From NCBI RefSeq assembly GCF_004014775.2, contig NZ_CP042811.1, positions 1 to 29,595 on the forward strand: DNA of 29,595 nt, written 5' to 3'. Made by a program: the position numbers and the translations under genes. The stretch comes from Acetobacter oryzoeni. GTDB taxonomy: Bacteria; Pseudomonadota; Alphaproteobacteria; Acetobacterales; Acetobacteraceae. Shown here piece after piece: positions 22,622 through 29,264 of the stretch; within the stretch, counting starts at the first letter, position 1; each line of letters starts with the position of its first letter. The notes below the pieces were generated by a model. It searched no databases. It was not told where the DNA came from and worked only from the letters and a program-made list of their open reading frames with translations.

Positions 22622-24090
22622 CAGTCCCCCTCGCTGTAAATGCGCAGACGTCTCCCTTTCTGCCGTCCTTTGGCTTCATTACCGGACAATGTTACCGGCA
22701 CCACTGGCTGAGTGGGACGAAAGACAGGAGACGGAAAAAAGTCTGCTACACAGGCCTTTCTTTCTGCAATCTGGTTTCGTAGATGCCGACGATGGGCGAT
22801 GCGGGCAGTCTGTATGTCTTTCAGGGTAATGCTGTACCCGGCATGGTCTGCACTCACGGCCCGGCAGAGAAAGGTATTGCGGTGAAAAACCCGGATCTCA
22901 CCCATATCGCGCGGATCGTAACGAATCATCACGGTCTCGCCGACATAGGCTGCGAGTGTCGGATCAAAATATCGCAGTCCTTCGAAACGAATGCCGTCCC
23001 GATGGACCGTGCGGGGCCTGGCAACCATGACCAGTAGCGTATCCAGTTCATCCACGGTCTCGGGCATACGGGGCAGCCATCCATCGCCACACCACGCTTT
23101 GGCGGGGGCCACCCCGATCGTGCTATGTGGTCGAGTATTGTACGTTGAGACGATGTAATTCCCGATCGTGGCGTCCAGTTCGGCGAGGGACAAGCGAGGT
23201 GGCGAGGACGGTTTCCCGTTCCGCAGGTTGCCCGGAAGCTCCGGCAGCAACTCGGTATTGATGGTGCGGAACAACCGCTCGATCTTGCCCCGACCTTGCG
23301 GACGGGCAACGCCTGAGTAGATCAGACGGAAGTGAAGGTCAGCCGATGCCTGTTCGAGATGAAGGCTGGTGAAGTCCGATCCGTGATCGACGTGCAGAAC
23401 GTCGGGGATGCCGCATACCGGCCACATCGGATCGGCCTTGCGCCAAATCGCTTGCCGGAGTGCGAGTGAGGTGTTGAGCGCGGATGGTGCGCCCAGCATC
23501 ACCATGTAGCCGGCGACCACCCGCGAATAATCGTCCATCACCGTCGTCAGCCATGGCCGCACTGCCTTACCGCCAGCATCCAGGATCAGGATGTCGAGCT
23601 GGGTATGATCAGCCTGCCATGTGGCATTGGGCCGAGAGGCCCGATGGCGATGCACCAGTTCATATTTGTCCCGGAAGGCTGCACTCCCTTCGTGTGCCAA
23701 GGTCAGTATTGCCGGATTGATTTCGCGCACGATACTCCGAACGCTCCCATAGGATGGTTTCCGCCATCCCTGCTCGGCGGCCAGCATAACGATACGCCGA
23801 TGGATAGTTGCAATAGATGACTGTGGCTTGAGAAGTGCCATTCCCTCAATCAGTTCGACCATTTCCTTAGGAAAGGTGCGCGTACCGGCATCAGGTCGCG
23901 TCGGACGCATGAGACCAGCGGGACCGGAAAGGCGGTAGCGTGCAATCCAACGCCGGACTGTGCGGATCGGGATGCCCGCATCCACTGCAATTTTCGTCAA
24001 CGGCACGTTATCAATCAGATATGGTCGCAACACGGCCATACGCATTGCTACCTCGGTGCTGTCGGTTCCTGGCACTCGATCATCTGCCAT
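22621..24090 (-). CDS. tniA: TniA-like DDE transposase
   Basis: This 489-residue protein starts at ATG 24090 behind AGGGGCG; the frame extends to 24150 without a better site. An N-terminal helix-turn-helix (PLTKIAVDAGIPIRTVRRWIA) is followed by an integrase-type catalytic core with D161 (QADHTQLD), D235 (VDHGSDF) and E271 (GKIERLF), a D-35-E spacing. A Mu-type C-terminal beta domain follows (RYFDPTLAAYVGETVMIRYD). It catalyses strand transfer together with TniB. It is intact. Tn7-like TnsB is excluded by size and context. Confidence 0.94.
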   Translation of the reverse strand: MADDRVPGTDSTEVAMRMAVLRPYLIDNVPLTKIAVDAGIPIRTVRRWIARYRLSGPAGLMRPTRPDAGTRTFPKEMVELIEGMALLKPQSSIATIHRRIVMLAAEQGWRKPSYGSVRSIVREINPAILTLAHEGSAAFRDKYELVHRHRASRPNATWQADHTQLDILILDAGGKAVRPWLTTVMDDYSRVVAGYMVMLGAPSALNTSLALRQAIWRKADPMWPVCGIPDVLHVDHGSDFTSLHLEQASADLHFRLIYSGVARPQGRGKIERLFRTINTELLPELPGNLRNGKPSSPPRLSLAELDATIGNYIVSTYNTRPHSTIGVAPAKAWCGDGWLPRMPETVDELDTLLVMVARPRTVHRDGIRFEGLRYFDPTLAAYVGETVMIRYDPRDMGEIRVFHRNTFLCRAVSADHAGYSITLKDIQTARIAHRRHLRNQIAERKACVADFFPSPVFRPTQPVVPVTLSGNEAKGRQKGRRLRIYSEGD

Positions 24091-24238
24091 GGTGATCGCC
24101 CCTGTCCGATAGAGGGTCGTTGAACGGACTTGCTCCCACCGGTCACGCAACCCACGGGAAACAGCCGGTTGCCGAGTCTCATATGAATGGTACCATATTT
24201 TTTGCAGTGATGGGGCTTTATACGTTACACTCGCCCAT
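24091..24238. promoter_or_regulatory. Divergent tniA/resolvase region, presumed res site
   Basis: The gap between the two divergent genes contains the dyad CATATGAATGGTACCATATT (24179-24198 region) and a repeated CATATGA motif overlapping the resolvase start. Elements of this type keep res and both promoters here. Subsites were not resolved further. Confidence 0.55.
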
Positions 24239-24832
24239 ATGACACATATATTGATCGGCTACGCCCGCTGCTCGACAGACAAACAGGATATTGCAGTCCA
24301 GAAACAGGAGTTGCTTAGGCTCGGCGTTTCTGCTGATAGGATCTACACCGACAAAGGCTTCACCGGCACGAACCGAGACCGGCCGGGGCTCGACCAGGCG
24401 CTGGCGGCTGTGCGCAGCGGTGATACACTGGTGGTGCCAAAGCTCGACCGGCTTGCTCGATCTGTTCCTGACGCGCGCGCTATCGGAGATAGTCTGGCTG
24501 CCCGTGGCGTAAAGCTCCAACTTGGTGCCAGTGTCCACGACCCATCCGATCCAATGGGCAAACTGTTTTTCAACATTCTCGCCACCTTCGCCGAATTTGA
24601 GGCAGACCTCATCAAGCTCCGGACCCGTGAAGGGATGGCGGTTGCGCGTGCCAAAGGCAAGTTGCGCGGAAAAAAGCCCAAGCTGTCCGATCGGCAGCAG
24701 AAGGAACTTCGTCGCATGTACGATACGGGCGACTATTCCATCAGCGACCTGGCTGATCTGTTTTCCATTTCGCGACCAACCGTTTATCGGACACTCAGGC
24801 GTCAACCTGTTACGTCAGTACTGGCAGCATGA
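24239..24832 (+). CDS. tniR: Transposon serine resolvase (TniR-like)
   Basis: This 197-residue serine recombinase resolves cointegrates of the Tn552-like element. HILIGYARCSTDKQD places the catalytic Ser at residue 12. It is followed by GTNRDRPGLDQAL, PKLDRLARS, LGASVHDPSDPMGKLFFNILATFAEFEADL and a C-terminal helix-turn-helix (YSISDLADLFSISRPTVYRTL). It is divergent from tniA. Intact. Confidence 0.93.
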   Translation: MTHILIGYARCSTDKQDIAVQKQELLRLGVSADRIYTDKGFTGTNRDRPGLDQALAAVRSGDTLVVPKLDRLARSVPDARAIGDSLAARGVKLQLGASVHDPSDPMGKLFFNILATFAEFEADLIKLRTREGMAVARAKGKLRGKKPKLSDRQQKELRRMYDTGDYSISDLADLFSISRPTVYRTLRRQPVTSVLAA

Positions 24833-24937
24833 CCTGCGAAAAACGTAGCCGTCCAGTGTATCATCTAGCTGCTCCGATACGAGCCTGGCGCGCCAATTAG
24901 CACTGCAATTCAGTGCCATCTATCGCTGATATTCACA

Positions 24938-24943
24938 GTATAT
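24938..24943. repeat. 6-bp target duplication, right of the Tn552-like transposon
   Basis: GTATAT matches 21754-21759. Confidence 0.8.
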
Positions 24944-24979
24944 CAAGGGCTGCATGGTGGTTTTTCCGGGAGGGTTCAA

Positions 24980-25597
24980 ATGGGACAGCGCGCGGTCATC
25001 TATTGCCGGGTTTCCACGGCCGATCAGTCCTGCCTGCGCCAGAAGGACGAGCTGAAGCGGTTTGCTGAACGTGCGGGCTATGAAGTGCTGGGTGTTTTCA
25101 TGGAGACTGGCTCTGGCGTCCGGGTGGATCGGGCCGAGCGTCGAAAGGTCATGGCACTGGCCCAGGCCCGTGAAATTGACGCCATTCTGGTGACGGAGCT
25201 GTCCCGCTGGGGGCGCTCGACCATTGATCTCATCTCCACGCTTCAGGAACTGGAGAGTTATCGTGTTTCCCTGATCGCCATGACGGGGATGATGTTCGAC
25301 CTGGCGACGCCACATGGGCGGATGCTGGCGACGGTTCTGGCCGGGATTGCAGAGTTTGAACGGGATCTGATCAGCGAGCGGGTGAAGTCTGGTCTGGCCG
25401 CTGCCAAGGCGCGCGGGAAGGTTCTCGGCCGACAGAAAGGAGTGCGGCCGAAGTCTGACCGTCTGGCCCCGAAGGTTCTGGCACTGGTAGCAGAAAAGCG
25501 GAGTTATCGGTGGATCGCCCGTGATCTGGGGATCAGCAAGAACACAGTTGCTGCCATTGTGCAGAGAGATAAGGTGAGGCCTTCTCTTTCCTCGTAG
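24980..25597 (+). CDS. Plasmid serine resolvase (multimer resolution)
   Basis: This 205-residue serine recombinase is independent of the neighbouring transposon, whose end is 42 bp upstream. RAVIYCRVSTADQ gives the catalytic Ser12, then TELSRWGRSTIDL, GRMLATVLAGIAEFERDLI, and a C-terminal helix-turn-helix (YRWIARDLGISKNTVAAIVQ). The ATG follows GGGAGGGTTCAA, a strong ribosome site. It lies directly before parA, so its likely job is to convert plasmid multimers to monomers before partition. Its own res site should lie upstream, where the transposon is inserted. Confidence 0.9.
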   Translation: MGQRAVIYCRVSTADQSCLRQKDELKRFAERAGYEVLGVFMETGSGVRVDRAERRKVMALAQAREIDAILVTELSRWGRSTIDLISTLQELESYRVSLIAMTGMMFDLATPHGRMLATVLAGIAEFERDLISERVKSGLAAAKARGKVLGRQKGVRPKSDRLAPKVLALVAEKRSYRWIARDLGISKNTVAAIVQRDKVRPSLSS

Positions 25598-25600
25598 AAA

Positions 25601-25636
25601 GTGTATACAGGTATAAGATTATACGTGTAGAGGTGT
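25601..25636. promoter_or_regulatory. TATAC-repeat cluster 1, operator/centromere of the par locus
   Basis: GTGTATACAGGTATAAGATT is followed by ATACGTGTAG, directly before the parA ATG at 25640. Similar TATAC-rich clusters occur at 26224-26254 and 26561-26590. It is probably bound by the small ribbon-helix-helix protein for autoregulation or partition. Confidence 0.65.
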
Positions 25637-25639
25637 AGC

Positions 25640-26275
25640 ATGAAGGTTCTTGCTGTTCTTTCGCAGAAGGGCGGTGTCGGAAAAACGACGCTTGCAACCT
25701 GTCTCGCTGTCGCGGCTGAGCAAGCGGGTAAGGTTGCTGCTATTATTGATTTGGACCCACAGGCGACAGCCTCTTTCTGGAAAGACGTACGCCAGCTCGA
25801 TACACCGGCTGTGGCTTCAATTCAGCCGATACGTTTGCCTGCAATGCTTAAAGCCTGCGCGGATGCGGGTACTGATCTTGTGATTATCGACGGAGCTGCT
25901 GTTGCGCGTGATGTGGCTTATGAAGCGGCACGGCATGCTGACTTCGTGCTCATTCCAACGAAGACGGCCGTGTTCGATACAATGAGTATGACACACACAT
26001 TGGATGTGGTTCGTCAGCTCCATAAAGCGTTCGCTGTCGTTTTAACTTTTGTGCCCCCCCAGGGGCAGGAGACAGGAGATGCCATTAAGGCCGTGACCGA
26101 ATTGGGGGCAACGGTCTGTCCGGTGACAATAGGAAACCGCAAGGCATTTTTCCGTGCACAAGCGGCGGGACAGGCTGTGCAGGAATTCGAAGCTCATGGG
26201 CCAGCAGCAAACGAAATTAAGCGTTTATACGAGTATACAGATATACAATTATACAAAAATCGGGAGGTAGTGTGA
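25640..26275 (+). CDS. parA: ParA-family partition ATPase
   Basis: This 211-residue ATPase is the short ParF-type without an N-terminal DNA-binding domain. The deviant Walker A is SQKGGVGKTT (Lys10, Lys15), with IIDLDPQAT at about 35-43 and LVIIDGAA at about 80-87. It segregates plasmid copies over the nucleoid. The last codons (RLYEYTDIQLYKN) are encoded by a TATAC-repeat cluster. It overlaps the next gene by one base (TGATG). Intact. Confidence 0.94.
   Translation: MKVLAVLSQKGGVGKTTLATCLAVAAEQAGKVAAIIDLDPQATASFWKDVRQLDTPAVASIQPIRLPAMLKACADAGTDLVIIDGAAVARDVAYEAARHADFVLIPTKTAVFDTMSMTHTLDVVRQLHKAFAVVLTFVPPQGQETGDAIKAVTELGATVCPVTIGNRKAFFRAQAAGQAVQEFEAHGPAANEIKRLYEYTDIQLYKNREVV
26224..26254. 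repeat. TATAC-repeat cluster 2, inside the 3' end of parA
   Basis: TTTATACGAGTATACAGATA then TACAATTATAC contains four TATAC units. It is very like cluster 3 (TTTATACACGTATACAATTA). It lies within the parA coding sequence, just before the small partner gene. Confidence 0.7.
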
Positions 26276-26553
26276 TGGCGAAAAGCAATACGCTACAAGC
26301 GATGCTTGATCGCGCCAAAGGTAGTGGTGAGGCAATGCCAGCCCCTTCCCCGAAGCCAGATATATCATCCCGTAAACCTACGCTGAATGGTCGTAAGGGG
26401 ACTAAGTTGATCGGTGGGCATTTTTCTCCTGAAGTCAGCACCCAGCTTCGTATTATCGCGGCCGAAGAGGGAACGACGGTTCAGAGTTTGCTTGGAGAAG
26501 CACTGGACGATCTGTTTGTGAAGAAAGGACGAAGCAGGATCGTTAGCGGATAA
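26275..26553 (+). CDS. Small centromere-binding partner of ParA (ribbon-helix-helix)
   Basis: This 92-residue protein has a disordered, Pro/Ser-rich N-terminal half and a ribbon-helix-helix C-terminal part (KLIGGHFSPEVSTQLRIIAAEEGTTVQSLLGEALDDLF). That layout is typical of ParG-type partners, where the tail stimulates ParA and the fold binds the centromere. ATG 26275 follows GGGAGGTAGTG. It is coupled to parA. The likely binding sites are the three TATAC clusters. Confidence 0.87.
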   Translation: MAKSNTLQAMLDRAKGSGEAMPAPSPKPDISSRKPTLNGRKGTKLIGGHFSPEVSTQLRIIAAEEGTTVQSLLGEALDDLFVKKGRSRIVSG

Positions 26554-26560
26554 GGATACA

Positions 26561-26590
26561 TTTATACACGTATACAATTATACATGTAGG
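26561..26590. repeat. TATAC-repeat cluster 3 between the par partner gene and repA
   Basis: TTTATACACGTATACAATTA then TACATGTAGG lies in the 43-bp gap between the convergent par partner gene and repA. It is a candidate centromere. No hairpin terminator is seen in this gap. Confidence 0.65.
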
Positions 26591-26596
26591 TTGTGT

Positions 26597-27697
26597 CTAG
26601 CGTATAGGGTTGCGTTTGTGTCGGTTGCGGCAGAATCCGACGAATGCGGCACTGGGATTTTGCAACTCTGGTTGTCCGCTATCATTCCACCATGACATCC
26701 ATTCATCATAGAGTGCGTAGACATCATATCCTGGAGCAACTCCTCTAGCGTCATGGAAACCCTCGGGATCGACAAATGGTTTCTGGAGCTTTGGCTCTAT
26801 TACCTTGACGGTGTCCATCGTTTCCCGATTGCGGAAAGTAACCGTGTTGCTGTTTATTTCGACAGCATAATCAGGCAAGTGGTTATTGATTGCCAAGTCA
26901 CGGAGCATTGAGCGAAATACGCGAATGTGGCTACTGGCCCCCGTTTTTTTCTGTAAAATTTCTATAGAAACAACCCATTTTTCCTGAGCGCCACAATGCT
27001 TGCGTGCAAGTTCGTATATTCTCCGTTCAAGTGGTTTGCGTAAACGGAAATAATCGCGATGTAATGTCAGCACACTTCGGCCTTCGATCATTCTGAATAG
27101 CCATTCGGATAGCGTTACCTTGATTTCAGACATTTGTCCGGAGTTGGTCTTACGGACAATTCGCCATTCATTGATAAGGCCAAAGCCTTCGGTGATTTCT
27201 TCTCCATCAGCTTTGATGTTGGTGGTGATCCGTGTTCCTGCTAAGCGCTCAAATGCGCTCCGAAGCCGCTTATAGCCATCACCATCGGTTTGACGGTTGG
27301 TCCACACCAATAAATCGCGTGCGGTAAGGTGGAGAGTTCGATTTGGCTGCTCACCTTGATTCATTTTCGCGATAAGCTGCGAAATGCAATAGATAAGAAT
27401 ATCCTTGTCATGGATTGTCGCGAGCCCTTTGACGCTCGGAACTATCTCAACTGTATTGCCATTGTGCTCGTATCGGAAAATGCGTCGATCAGGTTTAGTG
27501 GCAAGCGAGAAAATTGGATGTTCCATTGAGGCCATATCATCTTTTGGGATGGCATCAAGGACATCACAAATAAAAAGATCTGGTGTCGGATATCGTTCCG
27601 GAAGTAAAACTGAACGTCCATCAACATTCGGGGTTTCACTGACGGTAAGTGCCAGTTCGGGGTTTCGTTGACGGGTTGCTTTGATTCGGGGTTTCAT
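26597..27697 (-). CDS. repA: RPA-type plasmid replication initiator RepA (module Y)
   Basis: This 366-residue replication initiator A family protein has the signature DLFICDVLDAIPKDDMASME, then HPIFSLATKPDRRIFRYEHNG and DILIYCISQLIAKMNQG. A winged-helix region follows (LHLTARDLLVWTNRQTDGDGYKRLRSAFERL), then FRMIEGRSVLTLHRDYFRLRKPLERRIYELARKHCG. It binds iterons to open the origin. The ATG at 27697 lies inside the iteron array and has no ribosome site, so a start nearer to the conserved LLPERYPTPDLF may be used. Convergent with the par operon. Confidence 0.92.
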   Translation of the reverse strand: MKPRIKATRQRNPELALTVSETPNVDGRSVLLPERYPTPDLFICDVLDAIPKDDMASMEHPIFSLATKPDRRIFRYEHNGNTVEIVPSVKGLATIHDKDILIYCISQLIAKMNQGEQPNRTLHLTARDLLVWTNRQTDGDGYKRLRSAFERLAGTRITTNIKADGEEITEGFGLINEWRIVRKTNSGQMSEIKVTLSEWLFRMIEGRSVLTLHRDYFRLRKPLERRIYELARKHCGAQEKWVVSIEILQKKTGASSHIRVFRSMLRDLAINNHLPDYAVEINSNTVTFRNRETMDTVKVIEPKLQKPFVDPEGFHDARGVAPGYDVYALYDEWMSWWNDSGQPELQNPSAAFVGFCRNRHKRNPIR

Positions 27698-27805
27698 TGA
27701 CGATTAGTTTAAGTTCGGGGTTTCATTGACGCAAGAGCTAGATTCGGGGTTTCGTTGACGCAGATTCGGGGTTCTGGAGTCACTAGATTCGGGGTTTCGT
27801 TGACG
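27627..27805. repeat. Seven iterons, origin of replication of module Y
   Basis: The 18-bp unit TTCGGGGTTTC-A/G-TTGACG starts at 27627, 27656, 27685, 27714, 27743, 27765 (degenerate) and 27788. The first five are exactly 29 bp apart; the last two steps are 22 and 23 bp. The first two lie in the repA frame and the third spans its ATG. They are RepA binding sites by position and regularity. Confidence 0.92.
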
Positions 27806-27859
27806 TAAGCTGCCCAAAAACAGTGTTTTTGTATTTTATTTTCAGTCAGTTACGTGTTT

Positions 27860-27918
27860 GTGGAAAACTCTTAACACTACTATTAACACATAAATTAACA
27901 CTCAAATGCTGTGGATAA
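27860..27918. other. AT-rich unwinding region and DnaA boxes
   Basis: Next to the iterons lie TGTGGAAAA (a weak DnaA box near 27868), three TTAACAC repeats (27879-27903) and TGTGGATAA (27910-27918), which is a perfect DnaA box on the other strand. This is the expected melting region of an iteron origin. Confidence 0.8.
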
Positions 27919-27968
27919 CTTTTCATTTCCTGAAATTTGCAGCCAAATGAACCCAAGCACCGCCTCTT

Positions 27969-28028
27969 GGGGGCGAAGCCCCCGCCGGCTCGCGGCCTAC
28001 GGCCGCCCCGATCGCGCTTCGCGCGATC
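27969..28028. repeat. Three consecutive triloop hairpins
   Basis: GGGGGC-GAA-GCCCCC (27969-27983), GCGGCC-TAC-GGCCGC (27992-28006) and GATCGCGC-TTC-GCGCGATC (28010-28028) have perfect stems and 3-nt loops. They lie about 50 bp beyond the DnaA box. They could be single-strand priming sites, replication barriers or a terminator array. Confidence 0.8.
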
Positions 28029-28178
28029 TCCCCCCTGGCATCCCCCTGCTCGCCCTTTCAGGGCTGCGCTAAGCAGACACGCCTACGGCTTGAATTCATA
28101 ATCAGACGATGCATTCCGCATCATCTCTCCCATCAGCACCTTCATCTCCCACGTCGGCGCCTTCGACACCCTACAGGA

Positions 28179-28247
28179 CTCCCGCTCTACGCTCGCCCGA
28201 TACCAGCACCGCTAGAGAAACCGGGCAGGACAAATTTGCTCAGGAAG
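28179..28247. repeat. 69-bp block conserved next to both replication initiators (Y copy)
   Basis: This aligns without gaps to 11237-11305 (52 of 69 identical; both ends nearly perfect). It lies about 480 bp upstream of repA. No frame is conserved between the two copies that looks coding. Confidence 0.7.
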
Positions 28248-28292
28248 AATGAAGCTGGGCAGACGATCTCGCTTGAAACCATACAGCCTTAT

Positions 28293-28315
28293 GTTTTAAT
28301 AATAGTTATTAAAAC
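28293..28315. promoter_or_regulatory. Palindromic operator of the second toxin-antitoxin operon
   Basis: GTTTTAATAA-TAG-TTATTAAAAC is a perfect dyad with 10-bp arms, 16 bp before the antitoxin ATG. It probably overlaps the promoter and is bound by the ribbon-helix-helix antitoxin. Confidence 0.82.
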
Positions 28316-28331
28316 CAACTAAGGTGATGCC

Positions 28332-28619
28332 ATGAGCGAGAAACTTTCAGCCGGAAAGCAGGTAGTCAGTGTGCAGATGCCTGCCGACCTGGTGGATGCA
28401 ATGGATCGGTATGGGGAAGCCATCGAACGGCCCAGGTCATGGGTGATGCGAGAAGCCGTGGCGTCTTATCTTGCCTATGAGGCAGAGAAAGACCGGGCGA
28501 CGCGCCGTGCCCTGGCCGATGTAGATGCTGGCCGGACAATCAGTGCCGAGGCCGTCAAGGCATGGGCGGACAGTCTCGACCAGGCTAACCCGCTGCCACT
28601 GCCGGAACCCAAGCGGTGA
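28332..28619 (+). CDS. CopG-family antitoxin
   Basis: This 95-residue ribbon-helix-helix antitoxin has QVVSVQMPADLVDAMDRYGE and RPRSWVMREAVASYLAYEAE as the DNA-binding fold. The Pro-rich C-terminal tail (DSLDQANPLPLPEPKR) should bind the toxin. The ATG follows AAGGTGATGCC. It overlaps the toxin gene by 4 bp (GTGA). The operator at 28293-28315 fits autorepression. Confidence 0.9.
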   Translation: MSEKLSAGKQVVSVQMPADLVDAMDRYGEAIERPRSWVMREAVASYLAYEAEKDRATRRALADVDAGRTISAEAVKAWADSLDQANPLPLPEPKR

Positions 28620-28897
28620 AATATGAATGGACGGCAAAGGCCGTATCCGATCTGCAAACGCTAACCGCAGATTTTGACCACCCGAACGCCGCCGCGCGCG
28701 TTATGCGGCGGCTGACGGCAGCGCCGGACGTTCTGATCCAGTTCCCTCGGATGGGTACGCTGCTTCCGGCCTTCTCACCCCGTGAGGTTCGGCGCTTCAT
28801 CGTAGATGACTATGAAATTCGCTATGAGGTCACGGCGGATGCCCTGTTCATCACCGACGTTTTCCATACGAGGCAGGACCGCGAGACGTTCCATTGA
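28616..28897 (+). CDS. RelE/ParE-family toxin (module Y)
   Basis: This 93-residue toxin starts at GTG 28616. It shows YEWTAKAVSDLQTL at the start, FPRMGTLLPAFSPREVRRFIVDDYEIRYEV in the centre and ITDVFHTRQDRE at the end, the RelE/ParE pattern. It is coupled to the CopG antitoxin. It is distinct in sequence from the module X toxin at 10001-10276. The 102 bp after it, to the TIME at 29000, show no gene. Confidence 0.9.
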   Translation: MKYEWTAKAVSDLQTLTADFDHPNAAARVMRRLTAAPDVLIQFPRMGTLLPAFSPREVRRFIVDDYEIRYEVTADALFITDVFHTRQDRETFH

Positions 28898-28999
28898 ATG
28901 ATGGGTGCCCCCGAAAGTGTGTTTTTCCTGCCCATAGGAGGGCCGTGGGGCATCTCTGGTATTCTTATCGCCCCTTCCCCCCTCTCGTAAGCCCAAACC

Positions 29000-29226
29000 G
29001 GGGTCGTTACATAAAACGGGCACAGATATACGCTTGGCATATCAGAAAACCCGGCGCGAGCGGTTATCGACACTGAAAGCATTCCGACAGTATTTTTCGC
29101 ACACCAAATTTAGCTTTTATGCGCCAGATTTTGATGCAACCAAAAGCTTGTCGGAAAACATCTATTTTCCGACACAATCAGGTTTCTGTCGCTGTCTCAA
29201 TGGGTTGAGGCTAACCGTATATCTGT
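29000..29226 (+). mobile_element. TIME, 5' part of the copy interrupted by the Tn3-family transposon
   Basis: These 227 bp are identical to 11583-11809. The element starts GGGGTCGTTACATAAAAC after the flank AAACC (28995-28999). It contains the same palindrome (29149-29174). Its 3' part is at 3320-3373, on the other side of the transposon. Confidence 0.92.
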
Positions 29227-29264
29227 GGGGTCGTTTGCGGGAGGGGGCGAAATCCTACGCTAAG
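29227..29264 (+). repeat. Left 38-bp terminal inverted repeat of the Tn3-family transposon
   Basis: It begins GGGGTCGTTTGCGGG and ends CTACGCTAAG, an exact reverse complement of 3282-3319. It overlaps the last codons of tnpR. Confidence 0.93.

Larger units (their letters stand above)
21760..24937. mobile_element. Tn552/Tn402-like transposon with tniA, tniB and resolvase
   Basis: The element is 3,178 bp. Both ends read TGT-2 nt-ATATCAGCGATAGATGGCA from the outside, and a second shared motif CAGTGCTAA-G/T-TG lies about 15 bp further in, as expected for multiple transposase sites. It has the 6-bp duplication GTATAT. It carries a DDE transposase, its ATPase and a divergent serine resolvase. No tniQ and no cargo are present. 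It sits 42 bp upstream of a separate resolvase gene. Confidence 0.88.
27919..28331. other. Non-coding region between the origin and the second toxin-antitoxin pair
   Basis: No gene is seen over about 410 bp. It holds three adjacent triloop hairpins (27969-28028), the conserved 69-bp block (28179-28247) and the antitoxin operator (28293-28315). The middle part (28030-28175) is GC-rich with no clear signal. Confidence 0.6.

Noticed and set aside
27627..27805. CRISPR array
   Set aside because: Repeats are 18 bp with 11-bp gaps of unequal similarity, next to an initiator gene and a DnaA box. They are iterons, and no cas genes are present.
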